Assembly (NCBI GenBank): GCA_040219085.1
Contig: JAVJTC010000028.1
Span: 59,366 to 123,365 of the forward strand
Reading direction: 5' to 3'
Length of the DNA: 64,000 nt
DNA from: Acidimicrobiales bacterium
Lineage (GTDB): Bacteria > Actinomycetota > Acidimicrobiia > Acidimicrobiales > JAVJTC01
Within the stretch, counting starts at the first letter, position 1, and each line of letters starts with the position of its first letter. The notes beneath the pieces are model-generated. The model was not told where the DNA came from. It saw nothing but the letters and a program-made list of their open reading frames with translations, and searched no databases. Made by a program: the position numbers and the translations under genes. Shown piece after piece: positions 45,497 through 52,967 of this stretch.

Positions 45497-46200
45497 GTGA
45501 GGTTCTCCTGTAGCCAGCGGTGCACGGGCCCGCACTGCTCCAGCCTCCGCGCCGCCCAGGTCACGAAGCGGGCGTTGCGTGCGGCGGCGGGGATCGGTTC
45601 GGACCACCGGACCCAGAATCCCTTGTGGCGCAGGAGGTCCGCCCGGGGGTGGTCGGCTCCCCAGGGGGCCGGGACCCGCTTGAGTTCCTGCCCGTGGACC
45701 TCGGCACCCGTGGCCGATGCGAGCGTGGCGATGACCGCCTCGAGTTCGGCCCCGGGCGCACCGGCGACGGCGTCGCGCCACCGCTGCCTCACCGGGCCGT
45801 CGAATGAGAGCCCGCTGGAGAAGCCGACGTCCTCCGCGGTGAGCCGTAACCAGAGTGTCGGGGTGCGTCGCCTGTCGGTCCCGCCCCACCAGGTGAGCAG
45901 CAGGTGATCCTTGTAGAGAGTCGATGTGTCGCGGGCGAAGCGCAGATCCCGGTTCAGCGGCGAGATGGACCCGCCGACCTTCGTCTCCCAGACCAGGCCG
46001 TCGTCGACCGAGGATCGAAGCCGGTCGCCGATGTCGCCAACGAGCGCTCTTGCCGGTTCGATCAATTCGCTGGCCACGCGTGGCTTGCGGTCGTGGTACT
46101 CCTCCCGGGTCCAGCCAGGGAGCTCGTCGACGATCCCGAGGCCGGCACGGAAGCCGGCGAAGCCCTCAGAAGGGCGATCGGTGTGGGTCGCTGCGTTCAT
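45493..46200 (-). CDS. DUF2461 (TIGR02453-like) protein
   Basis: A 235-residue protein with DUF2461 features: 'FRAGLGIVDELPGWTREEYHD', 'WETKVGGSISPLNRDLRFARDTSTLYKDHLLLTWWGG' (family core 'RI.RD.RFS.DKSPYK.H') and the C-terminal 'RHKGFWVRWSEPIP' with 'FVTWAARRLEQCGPVHRWL'. The function of the family is unknown. The ATG at 46200 is divergent from the PadR-type gene across 77 bases containing its operator, so PadR may also control this gene. Confidence 0.83.
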   Translation of the reverse strand: MNAATHTDRPSEGFAGFRAGLGIVDELPGWTREEYHDRKPRVASELIEPARALVGDIGDRLRSSVDDGLVWETKVGGSISPLNRDLRFARDTSTLYKDHLLLTWWGGTDRRRTPTLWLRLTAEDVGFSSGLSFDGPVRQRWRDAVAGAPGAELEAVIATLASATGAEVHGQELKRVPAPWGADHPRADLLRHKGFWVRWSEPIPAAARNARFVTWAARRLEQCGPVHRWLQENLT

Positions 46201-46250
46201 GGCATGATCCTGCCAGCGTCGTGTGACACCAGTCGACACGCGTTGATCGT

Positions 46251-46269
46251 TATATCGGATACCGCTATA
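46251..46269. promoter_or_regulatory. PadR-type palindromic operator over the promoter
   Basis: TATATCGGATACCGCTATA is a near-perfect dyad (8-3-8) in an AT-rich island within otherwise GC-rich DNA, 9 bases before the PadR-like start. The ATAT…ATAT layout is what PadR-family repressors usually bind, and the AT-rich arms could also contain the -10 element, so binding would block transcription of both divergent genes. Confidence 0.6.
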
Positions 46270-46277
46270 TTGTTGCC

Positions 46278-46604
46278 GTGACGGTTCCACGATCCCACCT
46301 GCACGTGTTGGTCGTCCTCGCAGCCGGTGACAGCCACGGCTACGGGATCATGGCCGAAGCCGACGAACTCACCGGTGGGCGGGCCGGCCTCGGTCCCGGT
46401 TCTCTGTACGCGGCACTCGGTCGACTCATCGACCTCGGCCTCATCATCGAGACCGACGAGCGCCCGAGCCCCGAACTCGACGACGCCCGGCGCCGCTACT
46501 ACCGCATCACAACGCAGGGCCGTGCCGTGCTGGCCGAAGAACTCGCACGCCTGGACCGCATCGTCGCCTACGCCCGTTCCAACAACGTCGCCTGGACCAC
46601 CTGA
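46278..46604 (+). CDS. PadR-family transcriptional regulator
   Basis: A 108-residue winged-helix regulator: 'LHVLVVLAAGDSHGYGIMAEADELTGG', 'LGPGSLYAALGRLIDLGLIIETDE' (recognition region) and 'RRRYYRITTQGRAVLAEELARLDRIVAYAR' (wing and C-terminal dimer helix), the short subfamily-2 form. PadR members repress stress or detoxification genes and release DNA on binding small ligands. It starts with GTG just after a PadR-like palindrome. The membrane protein gene follows one base after its stop, so the two form an operon. Confidence 0.93.
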   Translation: MTVPRSHLHVLVVLAAGDSHGYGIMAEADELTGGRAGLGPGSLYAALGRLIDLGLIIETDERPSPELDDARRRYYRITTQGRAVLAEELARLDRIVAYARSNNVAWTT

Positions 46605-46605
46605 G

Positions 46606-47190
46606 ATGCCGACCCGTCGCGTGCGCCGGCACCTGGCGATCTACAGGCAGGTCTGGCGCCTGGCACCGCCCACGCACCGCGCGCGCCACGAGGCCGACCA
46701 GTTGGCACTCGCGGAGGACCTCGTGCGCTTCGGCGGGTCCGCGTGGCACCTCTGGCGCTCCGTGCCCGGCGACCTGGCCCGCGTGGCGAAGCTCCACCTG
46801 CGTGACACGGTCGGTCACCTGTGCGGAGGACTCGCCGCCCTCGGCGCGGCCGCCGAGGTGATCCTCGCCGCGGTCCTCACGGTCGTCCTCCTCTGGGTGG
46901 GCGGCACGCCGGTCGTGGTCGGCTTCATCGCAGCAGGGCTCGTCGCCCATGGCGCGCTCGTGGGAGCAACCCTGCGCACGACGCCACGGGGCCCGGCGGG
47001 ACGGGGTCTCACCGTGGTCGAGACGTGCATCGCCGTGGCAGCCCTCGGGTGGACGGCCGTCGCGTCGGCTCGGCTCGTGGGCGCGTCTGATCCGGAGTAC
47101 GGGCCGGTCGTCGTGTCGGCGGCGGTCGCTGCGACGGCGTGCGCATCGCTGATCCATCGCCTGGCGCCACCGGCGGCCACCGCCACCTGA
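46606..47190 (+). CDS. PadR-associated membrane protein, function unknown
   Basis: A 194-residue protein with a basic helical N-terminal region (about 1–70, 'HLAIYRQVWRLAPPTHRARHEADQLALAEDLVRFG') and four predicted helices (about 76–94, 96–118, 135–152 and 162–182). Genes of this shape commonly follow PadR regulators and are their main targets, but no activity is known. The start at 46606 is one base past the PadR stop. I see nothing in the following 187 bases (47191–47377) except GC-rich imperfect repeats. Confidence 0.7.
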   Translation: MPTRRVRRHLAIYRQVWRLAPPTHRARHEADQLALAEDLVRFGGSAWHLWRSVPGDLARVAKLHLRDTVGHLCGGLAALGAAAEVILAAVLTVVLLWVGGTPVVVGFIAAGLVAHGALVGATLRTTPRGPAGRGLTVVETCIAVAALGWTAVASARLVGASDPEYGPVVVSAAVAATACASLIHRLAPPAATAT

Positions 47191-47377
47191 GCCTGTGACC
47201 ACCGGCCGCGCCTACCGGTCGTGCGGCCCCGACACCGAGGTCGCGGTGATGTCGCGGTAGATTCGCGACCGGCCGGAGCTCCCCGACGCTGGAATCCGAA
47301 CGGGACCTGCCGATGGTCTTCTCGTCGGGCGAGGGGCCCCGCACACATCGACCTGGCGGTATGGGAAGGATTCTCCC

Positions 47378-48322
47378 GTGAGTTACCGGTTCGAGACCGG
47401 CGAGCGCGTCGACGACGCAGCCCGCCGCATCGCGGACGAACAGATACAGGGAGCTCTCGCGACCCTCGACGACCTCGACCATCTCGGCATCGTCGAGTCG
47501 GTCCACGACGTCCGCAAGCGCTGCAAGAAGCTGCGCGGCCTGGCCCGTCTGGTGCGGCCCTCGCTCGGCGGGGGGTTCAGCCGCCTCAACGTCCACTTCA
47601 GAGATCTCTCCCGGGGCCTGTCCGCGATACGCGACGCGCACGCCGTCCTCGAGACGTTCGACCACCTGGTCGAGGCCAACCGTCACCATGCACCCGGGGG
47701 CTTCCCCTCGGTGCGCGCTGAGCTCGAACGTCGCTCCGAAGAGGTGTCGGCGTCCCTCTCCGCCGGCGACGAACGTCTCGACGTCGCCCGGCGCCAGCTG
47801 CGTGCGGGCCGCCTGATCGCCGGGAGCTGGGATCTCGGCGACGACCTGGATGCGATTGCAGCGGGTGTGGGCGCGACCTACGCCCGGTCGCGCCGGGCGT
47901 TGAAACGCTCCGCCACGTCACCCGACGACGACGCTCTCCACGACTGGCGCAAGCGCGTCAAGTACCTCTGGTACGAGGTACGGCTCCTCGAGATGGCGGC
48001 GCCGAGCGTGCTCACCCCCATGGGGGACGGTCTGAAGGCCCTCTCCGATGCCCTCGGTGACGACCACGACCTCGCCGTCCTCTCCGCGTGGCTGCACGCC
48101 GGCGGCGAGGGTTTCGCAACGGCTTCCGAACGGTCCGAACTCGATCTCGTCCTGGCCCATCAGCGCGCCGACCTCCTCCGGCGCTCCCGCCGTCTCGGAG
48201 CGCGACTACTCGCAGAGGACACGCAGGCCTTCACGGCCCGCTTCGGCTCGTATCTCGCAACGTGGCGTGCCGTCGGCGACGAGCTCCCCTGCGGGAAGAT
48301 CACCTCGCTCCCGTCGAGCTGA
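47378..48322 (+). CDS. CHAD-domain protein (polyphosphate-associated)
   Basis: A 314-residue helical protein with two CHAD halves: 'GIVESVHDVRKRCKKLRGLARLVRP' near 48–72 and 'DDALHDWRKRVKYLWYEVRLLEMAAP' near 187–212, each supplying the conserved His and basic residues that bind phosphate, and 'LGDDHDLAVLSAWL' near 229. CHAD domains bind inorganic polyphosphate and localise to polyphosphate granules; there is no CYTH domain here. It starts with GTG at 47378 after GGAAGG. It may be linked to storage metabolism, but no direct partner is adjacent. Confidence 0.9.
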   Translation: MSYRFETGERVDDAARRIADEQIQGALATLDDLDHLGIVESVHDVRKRCKKLRGLARLVRPSLGGGFSRLNVHFRDLSRGLSAIRDAHAVLETFDHLVEANRHHAPGGFPSVRAELERRSEEVSASLSAGDERLDVARRQLRAGRLIAGSWDLGDDLDAIAAGVGATYARSRRALKRSATSPDDDALHDWRKRVKYLWYEVRLLEMAAPSVLTPMGDGLKALSDALGDDHDLAVLSAWLHAGGEGFATASERSELDLVLAHQRADLLRRSRRLGARLLAEDTQAFTARFGSYLATWRAVGDELPCGKITSLPSS

Positions 48323-48394
48323 CCCGCCCAGGCCAGCACGGTCGGGCTCCTGGAAGTTTCGCTCCGTCCCGGTGCGGGTAACCCTCGACGTGAC

Positions 48395-48988
48395 ATGACG
48401 AACACCACCCGAAACCCCCACCACGCCCCCGAGCCCCCGGTCGCCGTGGAGCTCCAGCCGTTCCGCGAGACCAACGTCGTGGCCGTGTACCCACACCCCG
48501 ACCGTGCCCGCGAGGTGCTCGCCGCACTCGAACGCGACGGCCTCGACGGCGGGCAGGCGTCCTTCGTCTCGGGTGCCCCGCCCATGGGTCGCGCCGATCG
48601 CCGCTTCCTCGGCCTGACTGCCCGACGCCTCGGTGTCGGAGTGCTCGGCGGGGTTCTGGCCGGGCTGATACTCGGTGTCATCGTGGGCGGCGTCGTCTCG
48701 GCGACATCGGACACTTCCGGAGCAACGGTGTGGTCGGCCACCCTCGTGGGCCTCGCCGCCTTCGGGGCCGCGGTCGGCGCCTTCTACAGTCTCTTCGCCC
48801 GCTCCGCCGCCTCGACGGCGTGGCGTGAGACCTTCGCCGCCGACCCGGATGCCCCTGCCCGCATCGTGGTGCATCTCGACGACGGCGATCGCACCGACGA
48901 CATCCGCCGCGTGCTGGAACTCGGTGGGCCGACGGCCATCAGTGTTCTGGACCAGCGCGGCCGCCCCATCGAGTCGCCGGCCCCCTGA
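48395..48988 (+). CDS. General-stress-protein-like membrane protein
   Basis: A 197-residue protein: a disordered start (1–25), a ferredoxin-like 'NVVAVYPHPDRAREVLAALERDGLDGGQASFVSG' module (about 27–60), two Gly-rich membrane helices (about 77–102 and 110–132, 'GVLGGVLAGLILGVIVGGVV') and a C-terminal module with 'PARIVVHLDDGDRTDDIRRVLELGG'. This resembles stress-induced GsiB/YflT or DUF1269-type proteins; the assignment is tentative. The ATG at 48395 is 72 bases after the CHAD gene. It is convergent with the amine-oxidase-like gene, 6 bases apart. Confidence 0.6.
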   Translation: MTNTTRNPHHAPEPPVAVELQPFRETNVVAVYPHPDRAREVLAALERDGLDGGQASFVSGAPPMGRADRRFLGLTARRLGVGVLGGVLAGLILGVIVGGVVSATSDTSGATVWSATLVGLAAFGAAVGAFYSLFARSAASTAWRETFAADPDAPARIVVHLDDGDRTDDIRRVLELGGPTAISVLDQRGRPIESPAP

Positions 48989-48994
48989 TCAGTC

Positions 48995-49948
48995 TCAGCG
49001 GGGGCGGGCGAGGACCGCAGCTGCGGCCGCCGCACCCGAGCAGACGGCACCCTCGACGCGTGCCGATCCGAAGGCGTCGCCCGCGAGAATCACCGGCGGG
49101 TCGGTGTCGAGAACGGCGCAGGCCTCGGGCCACAGCGTCACCGGTGCCGCGTAGCGCCACCGTTGGATCGAGAACCCGCTGACCCCAGCGCCCGACGTCC
49201 ACGGCGCAGCGGCAGCCCACATCTCGGCCACCACCGTCTCGTCGTCGCTGCGCCACAGGCGCCGTGACGCCGCCGCGGTCGCGTGCAGCGTGAGAACCGG
49301 TTCGGTCGATATCCCCTTCGCGGAGTTGTCCGCGACGAAAGCCAGATCGGAGTCGGCGGGACGTTGAACCGCACCGGGCGCAGGCACCGCCGTCGGGCCG
49401 TCGGGGACGACCATCAGCGCGATCGTCGGCTCGTAGCGGATCGTCGCAAGGCGATCGTCGAGGTCCGGCGAGGCCACCATTCTGCTGGCCACCAACAGGG
49501 CCAGCGCCTGAGGCACGGGAGCCGTGACGATGTACGCGTCGGCCGGTTCGTCGCGAAGGTCACGCACGGTGTGCGAGACCGTGACGTCGAGATCCCGGGC
49601 GAGCCACTTCGCCAGATCGGTCATGCCGTCGCTGCCACGCCAGCGCACGTGGCCGTCATCGGCCTCGAAGCCCCGGCACCACTCGGCGACGACCCCGTCG
49701 GCGGCAGCCTCGTCGACGAGTGCCCGGAACACGTCGGTACGCACGGTGAAGAACTGGGCGCCGTGGTCAGCGCGTGCCGCCCCCAGACGACGGGTAGCCA
49801 TGCGACCGCCGACCCCGCGCCCCTTGTCGAGCACGCGGACGTTCACGCCGGCGCGGACCAATTCCCGTCCGGCGGTCAGTCCGGCGAGACCCGCGCCGAC
49901 GATGACGACGTCGATGACGTCCCTCCCCGTCGACGCGGAGCCGCTCAG
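48995..49948 (-). CDS. FAD-dependent amine-oxidase/renalase-like oxidoreductase, possible CTG start
   Basis: A protein of about 317 residues with an N-terminal FAD motif 'VVIVGAGLAGLTAGRELVRAGVNVRVLDKGRGVGGRM' and a C-terminal 'PPVILAGDAFGSARVEGAVCSGAAAA', as in renalase-like NAD(P)H oxidases. The dinucleotide motif lies upstream of the first ATG/GTG/TTG in frame (a TTG at 49861), so the true start must be earlier. CTG at 49948 overlaps the thiolase stop as CTGA. An ATC codon after GGGGAGG is a second option. It is the last gene of the VOC–PIG-L–thiolase run. Confidence 0.8.
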   Translation of the reverse strand: MSGSASTGRDVIDVVIVGAGLAGLTAGRELVRAGVNVRVLDKGRGVGGRMATRRLGAARADHGAQFFTVRTDVFRALVDEAAADGVVAEWCRGFEADDGHVRWRGSDGMTDLAKWLARDLDVTVSHTVRDLRDEPADAYIVTAPVPQALALLVASRMVASPDLDDRLATIRYEPTIALMVVPDGPTAVPAPGAVQRPADSDLAFVADNSAKGISTEPVLTLHATAAASRRLWRSDDETVVAEMWAAAAPWTSGAGVSGFSIQRWRYAAPVTLWPEACAVLDTDPPVILAGDAFGSARVEGAVCSGAAAAAAVLARPR

Positions 49949-51123
49949 ACCTTCAGCAGCATCGCGTCGCCCTGACCGCCGCCACCGCAGAGGGTGGCCA
50001 TGGCGAGCCCGCCGCCACGGCGTCCGAGCTCGAGGGCCGCGTGCAGAGCGAGGCGGGTACCCGATGCGCCGATGGGGTGACCCAGTGCGATTGCGCCGCC
50101 GTTGACGTTGACGATGTCGGTCGAGACACCCAGCTCGTCCATCGATGCGAGAGCGACCGCGGCGAACGCCTCGTTGATCTCGAACAGGTCGACGTCGCCG
50201 ACACCGAGGCCGGCCTTGGCGAGCGCGGCGAGCGCGGCCTGCGATGGCTGGTTGAGAAGTGAGGTGTTGGGGCCGGCGACCTGACCGAAGCTGACGATCT
50301 CCGCCAGCGGCGCCAGCCCGAGTTCTTCCGCCTTGGCCTTGGACATCACGACGACGGCGGCGCCGCCGTCGGAGATCTGGGACGCGTTCCCGGCGGTGAT
50401 GTTGCCCGACTCGGCGAACGCCGGGCGCAGACCACCGAGCTTCTCGGCGGTGGTGCCGGGCCGGATGCCCTCGTCTTCGGAGATGACGATCGGGTCACCC
50501 TTGCGTTGGGGGATCTCGAACGGGACGATCTCGGCGTCGAAGAGGCCGTCCTTCTGTGCGGCCGCGGCCCGCTCGTGTGAGGCCGCCGCGATCTCGTCCT
50601 GGGGCCCGCGGGCGATGTCCTTCGATGCCGCGTAGCGTTCCGTGCTCTCACCCATGGCGCAGATGTCGAAAGCGCAGGTCAGTCCGTCTTTCTGCATCGA
50701 GTCGTGGACCGTGCCGTCGCCGTAGCGGAATCCGGAGCGGCCCTCGAGCAGCAGGTAGGGGGCGCGCGTCATGTTCTCCATGCCACCGGCGACGACGATG
50801 TCCGCCTCGCCCGCGGCGATCATCAGGTCCGCCTGGTGGATGGCGTTGAGCCCCGACAGACATGCCTTGTTCACGAGGTGCGACGGAACGCTCATCGGCA
50901 GACCACCGGCCACGGCGGCCTGGCGGGCGGGGACCTGGCCGGACCCGGCCAGGATGACCTGGCCCATGATCGCGTAGTCCACGTCATCACCGGAGATGCC
51001 GGCTTTCGCGAGTGCACCGGCGATGGCGGCACCGCCGAGGTCTGTGGCGGAGACCGACGACAGGCCTCCCTGGAACTTCCCGATAGGGGTGCGGGCACCT
51101 GCGACGATGACGGAACCGGCCAT
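49945..51123 (-). CDS. Acetyl-CoA C-acyltransferase (thiolase)
   Basis: A 392-residue thiolase: acylated Cys88 in 'NKACLSGL', 'GGMENMTRAPYLL', 'NEAFAAVAL', His in 'GGAIALGHPIGASGTR' and the second Cys in 'MATLCGGGGQGDAMLL'. It condenses two acetyl-CoA molecules or cleaves acetoacetyl/3-ketoacyl-CoA. The sequence pattern is nearest to biosynthetic/AtoB types, but direction is not certain. GGAGG lies 9 bases before the ATG. A palindromic operator (51137–51158) lies just upstream, so expression is probably controlled by a TetR-type regulator encoded elsewhere. Confidence 0.94.
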   Translation of the reverse strand: MAGSVIVAGARTPIGKFQGGLSSVSATDLGGAAIAGALAKAGISGDDVDYAIMGQVILAGSGQVPARQAAVAGGLPMSVPSHLVNKACLSGLNAIHQADLMIAAGEADIVVAGGMENMTRAPYLLLEGRSGFRYGDGTVHDSMQKDGLTCAFDICAMGESTERYAASKDIARGPQDEIAAASHERAAAAQKDGLFDAEIVPFEIPQRKGDPIVISEDEGIRPGTTAEKLGGLRPAFAESGNITAGNASQISDGGAAVVVMSKAKAEELGLAPLAEIVSFGQVAGPNTSLLNQPSQAALAALAKAGLGVGDVDLFEINEAFAAVALASMDELGVSTDIVNVNGGAIALGHPIGASGTRLALHAALELGRRGGGLAMATLCGGGGQGDAMLLKV

Positions 51124-51136
51124 GGTTCGGACCTCC

Positions 51137-51158
51137 GGATCAAACGAGCGTTTGGTCC
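51137..51158. promoter_or_regulatory. Palindromic operator upstream of thiolase
   Basis: GGATCAAACG-AG-CGTTTGGTCC: 10-bp arms with one mismatch around a two-base centre, 14 bases before the thiolase start and between it and the PIG-L stop. The CAAACGnnCGTTTG core is typical in size and symmetry of TetR-family sites; a matching regulator gene is not adjacent. Confidence 0.55.
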
Positions 51159-51183
51159 TCCAACCCTACCGGCTGCGGCTACC

Positions 51184-51972
51184 TCAGAGCCGGGGAAGGG
51201 CCTCGAGCGGACCGACGGGACCGGTGCGGCGGTACCACTCGTAGCGGTAGACGGCGGCGAAGTCGCCCGTCGGGAGCTGCATCGCCGAGGAGGTCTCCGG
51301 TATCTGTGACTCGTGGGCCGCCATCGCCGCCCGCTTGGCGTCGAGCACGTCGGAGACATCCACGGTCACGTCGATCATGACCGTCGGCGAGCCGAGCGAG
51401 GTCGACGCGAGACCGAGGTCGGCTGGGCGGGGGCCGACACCGGCCTCCACGACGAGGTGGGTCTCGACGAAGTGCAGGTACTCGCGATCCACGGTCGCCT
51501 CGTAGACCGTGGCGATGCCGACGGTGGCCGCGGCCGCGACGCTCGCGCGGTGCACCGCGACGTGATCCGGGTGTCCGTAGATCCCCGTGTCGTCATAGGT
51601 GACGACGGCCACCGGGTTCTCGACCGCCAGGACCGCAGCCAGCGTCGACGTGACGTCGGCCGGGCTCGCGGCGCACAGCGAACCGGCGGGTGCGGGCCCG
51701 TCGCCGGCCATCCCGGAGTCACCGAAGGGGAGGAACCGCACTGTGTCGACGCCGAGGAGGTCGGCGGCATCGGCGGTCTCGGCGCGGCGCCGCTCGCCCA
51801 GTGTGGCGGTCCCGGCGCCCGAGGCTTCAGCGGTGGCGGCGCCCCGTTCGCCGCTCGTGGCGACGACGAGCACGACGCGCACGCCCGCCCTGGAGGCGAG
51901 CAGCATCGTCCCACCGGTGAAGATGGCCTCGTCGTCGGGGTGGGCGTGGACGAAGACGACGGTGTCCGCCAC
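51184..51972 (-). CDS. PIG-L family (MshB/Mca-like) zinc deacetylase
   Basis: A 262-residue zinc hydrolase. 'AHPDDEAIFTGGTML' at 10–24 supplies two zinc ligands and the catalytic Asp; 'GIYGHPDHVAVHRA' near 131 supplies the third ligand. The family includes mycothiol enzymes (MshB deacetylase, Mca amidase) and LmbE-like proteins; I cannot tell which from sequence alone, but length and motifs suit the mycothiol group. It starts with GTG at 51972, 7 bases after the VOC gene stop, and precedes the thiolase gene by 60 bases. Confidence 0.85.
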   Translation of the reverse strand: MADTVVFVHAHPDDEAIFTGGTMLLASRAGVRVVLVVATSGERGAATAEASGAGTATLGERRRAETADAADLLGVDTVRFLPFGDSGMAGDGPAPAGSLCAASPADVTSTLAAVLAVENPVAVVTYDDTGIYGHPDHVAVHRASVAAAATVGIATVYEATVDREYLHFVETHLVVEAGVGPRPADLGLASTSLGSPTVMIDVTVDVSDVLDAKRAAMAAHESQIPETSSAMQLPTGDFAAVYRYEWYRRTGPVGPLEALPRL

Positions 51973-51979
51973 CGGCGCG

Positions 51980-52459
51980 TCAGTCCAGGTCGAGGTAGGT
52001 GGGGGAAGAGTGGTCGAGGGTCTCCTGGAGCTCGATCACGTTTCCGTCCGGGTCACGCCCGTACGTCGCCCGGTGGCCGGGGCCGAGTTCACCGGGAGCC
52101 GGCGGCGGCCGGTGGAACGTCATGCCGCCGGCCAGCAACCGCTCGTACTCGGCATCGATGTCGGTGACGTCGAGACAGAAGTGGGTGTAACCGGGCTCGT
52201 GCACGAGCCGGTGCGGATCGCCCGGACCGGGTTCGGGGGCGCTGTACTCGAAGATCTCGATGTGGGTGTTGGCGGCGCGCAGCATGGCCGTGCGTGACGA
52301 CGAGTTCTCGAGTCCGACGATCTCGTCGATGAGGGTGCTGCCCCGGGGCCAACCCCCCTCGGCGACGACGGTGAAGCCGACCACGTCGCGGTAGAAGGCG
52401 ACGAGCCGGTCGATGTCGCGGGTGGCGATGGCGACGTGATGAATCCCCCTGATGGCCAT
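51980..52459 (-). CDS. VOC-superfamily (glyoxalase I-like) protein
   Basis: A 159-residue VOC-fold protein with two beta-alpha-beta modules: 'GIHHVAIATRDIDRLVAFYRDVVGFTV' (His ligand at the start), 'THIEIFEYSAP' (Glu), 'YTHFCLDVTDIDAEYERLLAGG' (His) and 'YGRDPDGNVIELQET' (Glu), i.e. all four usual metal ligands. It may be a lactoylglutathione-lyase-like or dioxygenase-like enzyme; the substrate is unknown. It is the first gene of the minus-strand run with the PIG-L gene and is divergent from arfB, 76 bases apart. Confidence 0.87.
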   Translation of the reverse strand: MAIRGIHHVAIATRDIDRLVAFYRDVVGFTVVAEGGWPRGSTLIDEIVGLENSSSRTAMLRAANTHIEIFEYSAPEPGPGDPHRLVHEPGYTHFCLDVTDIDAEYERLLAGGMTFHRPPPAPGELGPGHRATYGRDPDGNVIELQETLDHSSPTYLDLD

Positions 52460-52535
52460 CGGGCAACCCTAGTTCCACCGCCGCCGGCGGTCCCCGCCGG
52501 GGTGCTCTCCGGTCGCCGACGCTACGGTCGCCGCC

Positions 52536-52964
52536 ATGTCTGATCCGACCGGCGACCTTCAGGTGTCGAGCCATCTGGTCATTCCCGCGGCCGAGCTCGA
52601 GTGGCGGTTCTCCGGTTCGGGCGGTCCGGGTGGTCAGCACGCGAACACGGCCAACACCCGGGTGGAGCTGGTCTGGGACGTCGCCGGGTCCGCTGTGCTC
52701 AGCGCGTCGGACCGCGACCGGCTCGTCGCCGCGCTCGGCGAGGTCGTCCGGGTCGTGTCCGACGACGAACGATCCCAGTGGCGCAACCGTGTGGCCGCGT
52801 ACGACCGCCTGGCCGATGATGTGCGCACAGCTCTGCGGCCCCGCAAGAAGCGGCGTGCCACCCGACCCTCTCGGGGGTCCAAGGAACGACGGCTGAAGGC
52901 GAAGAAGCAGCGATCGGACAAGAAGAAGAGCCGGCGCTGGAAGCCCGACGCCGGGCGCTGGTAA
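52536..52964 (+). CDS. arfB: Peptidyl-tRNA hydrolase ArfB (ribosome rescue)
   Basis: ArfB/YaeJ, 142 residues, releases stalled ribosomes on truncated mRNA by hydrolysing peptidyl-tRNA. The catalytic 'GSGGPGGQHANTANTRVEL' segment at 28–46 contains the GGQ motif. The C-terminal tail is very basic ('RGSKERRLKAKKQRSDKKKSRRW'), as required for entry into the empty mRNA channel. The ATG at 52536 is followed by the family-like 'VIPAAELEWRFS'. It ends 3 bases before hrpB. Confidence 0.95.
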   Translation: MSDPTGDLQVSSHLVIPAAELEWRFSGSGGPGGQHANTANTRVELVWDVAGSAVLSASDRDRLVAALGEVVRVVSDDERSQWRNRVAAYDRLADDVRTALRPRKKRRATRPSRGSKERRLKAKKQRSDKKKSRRWKPDAGRW

Positions 52965-52967
52965 CCG

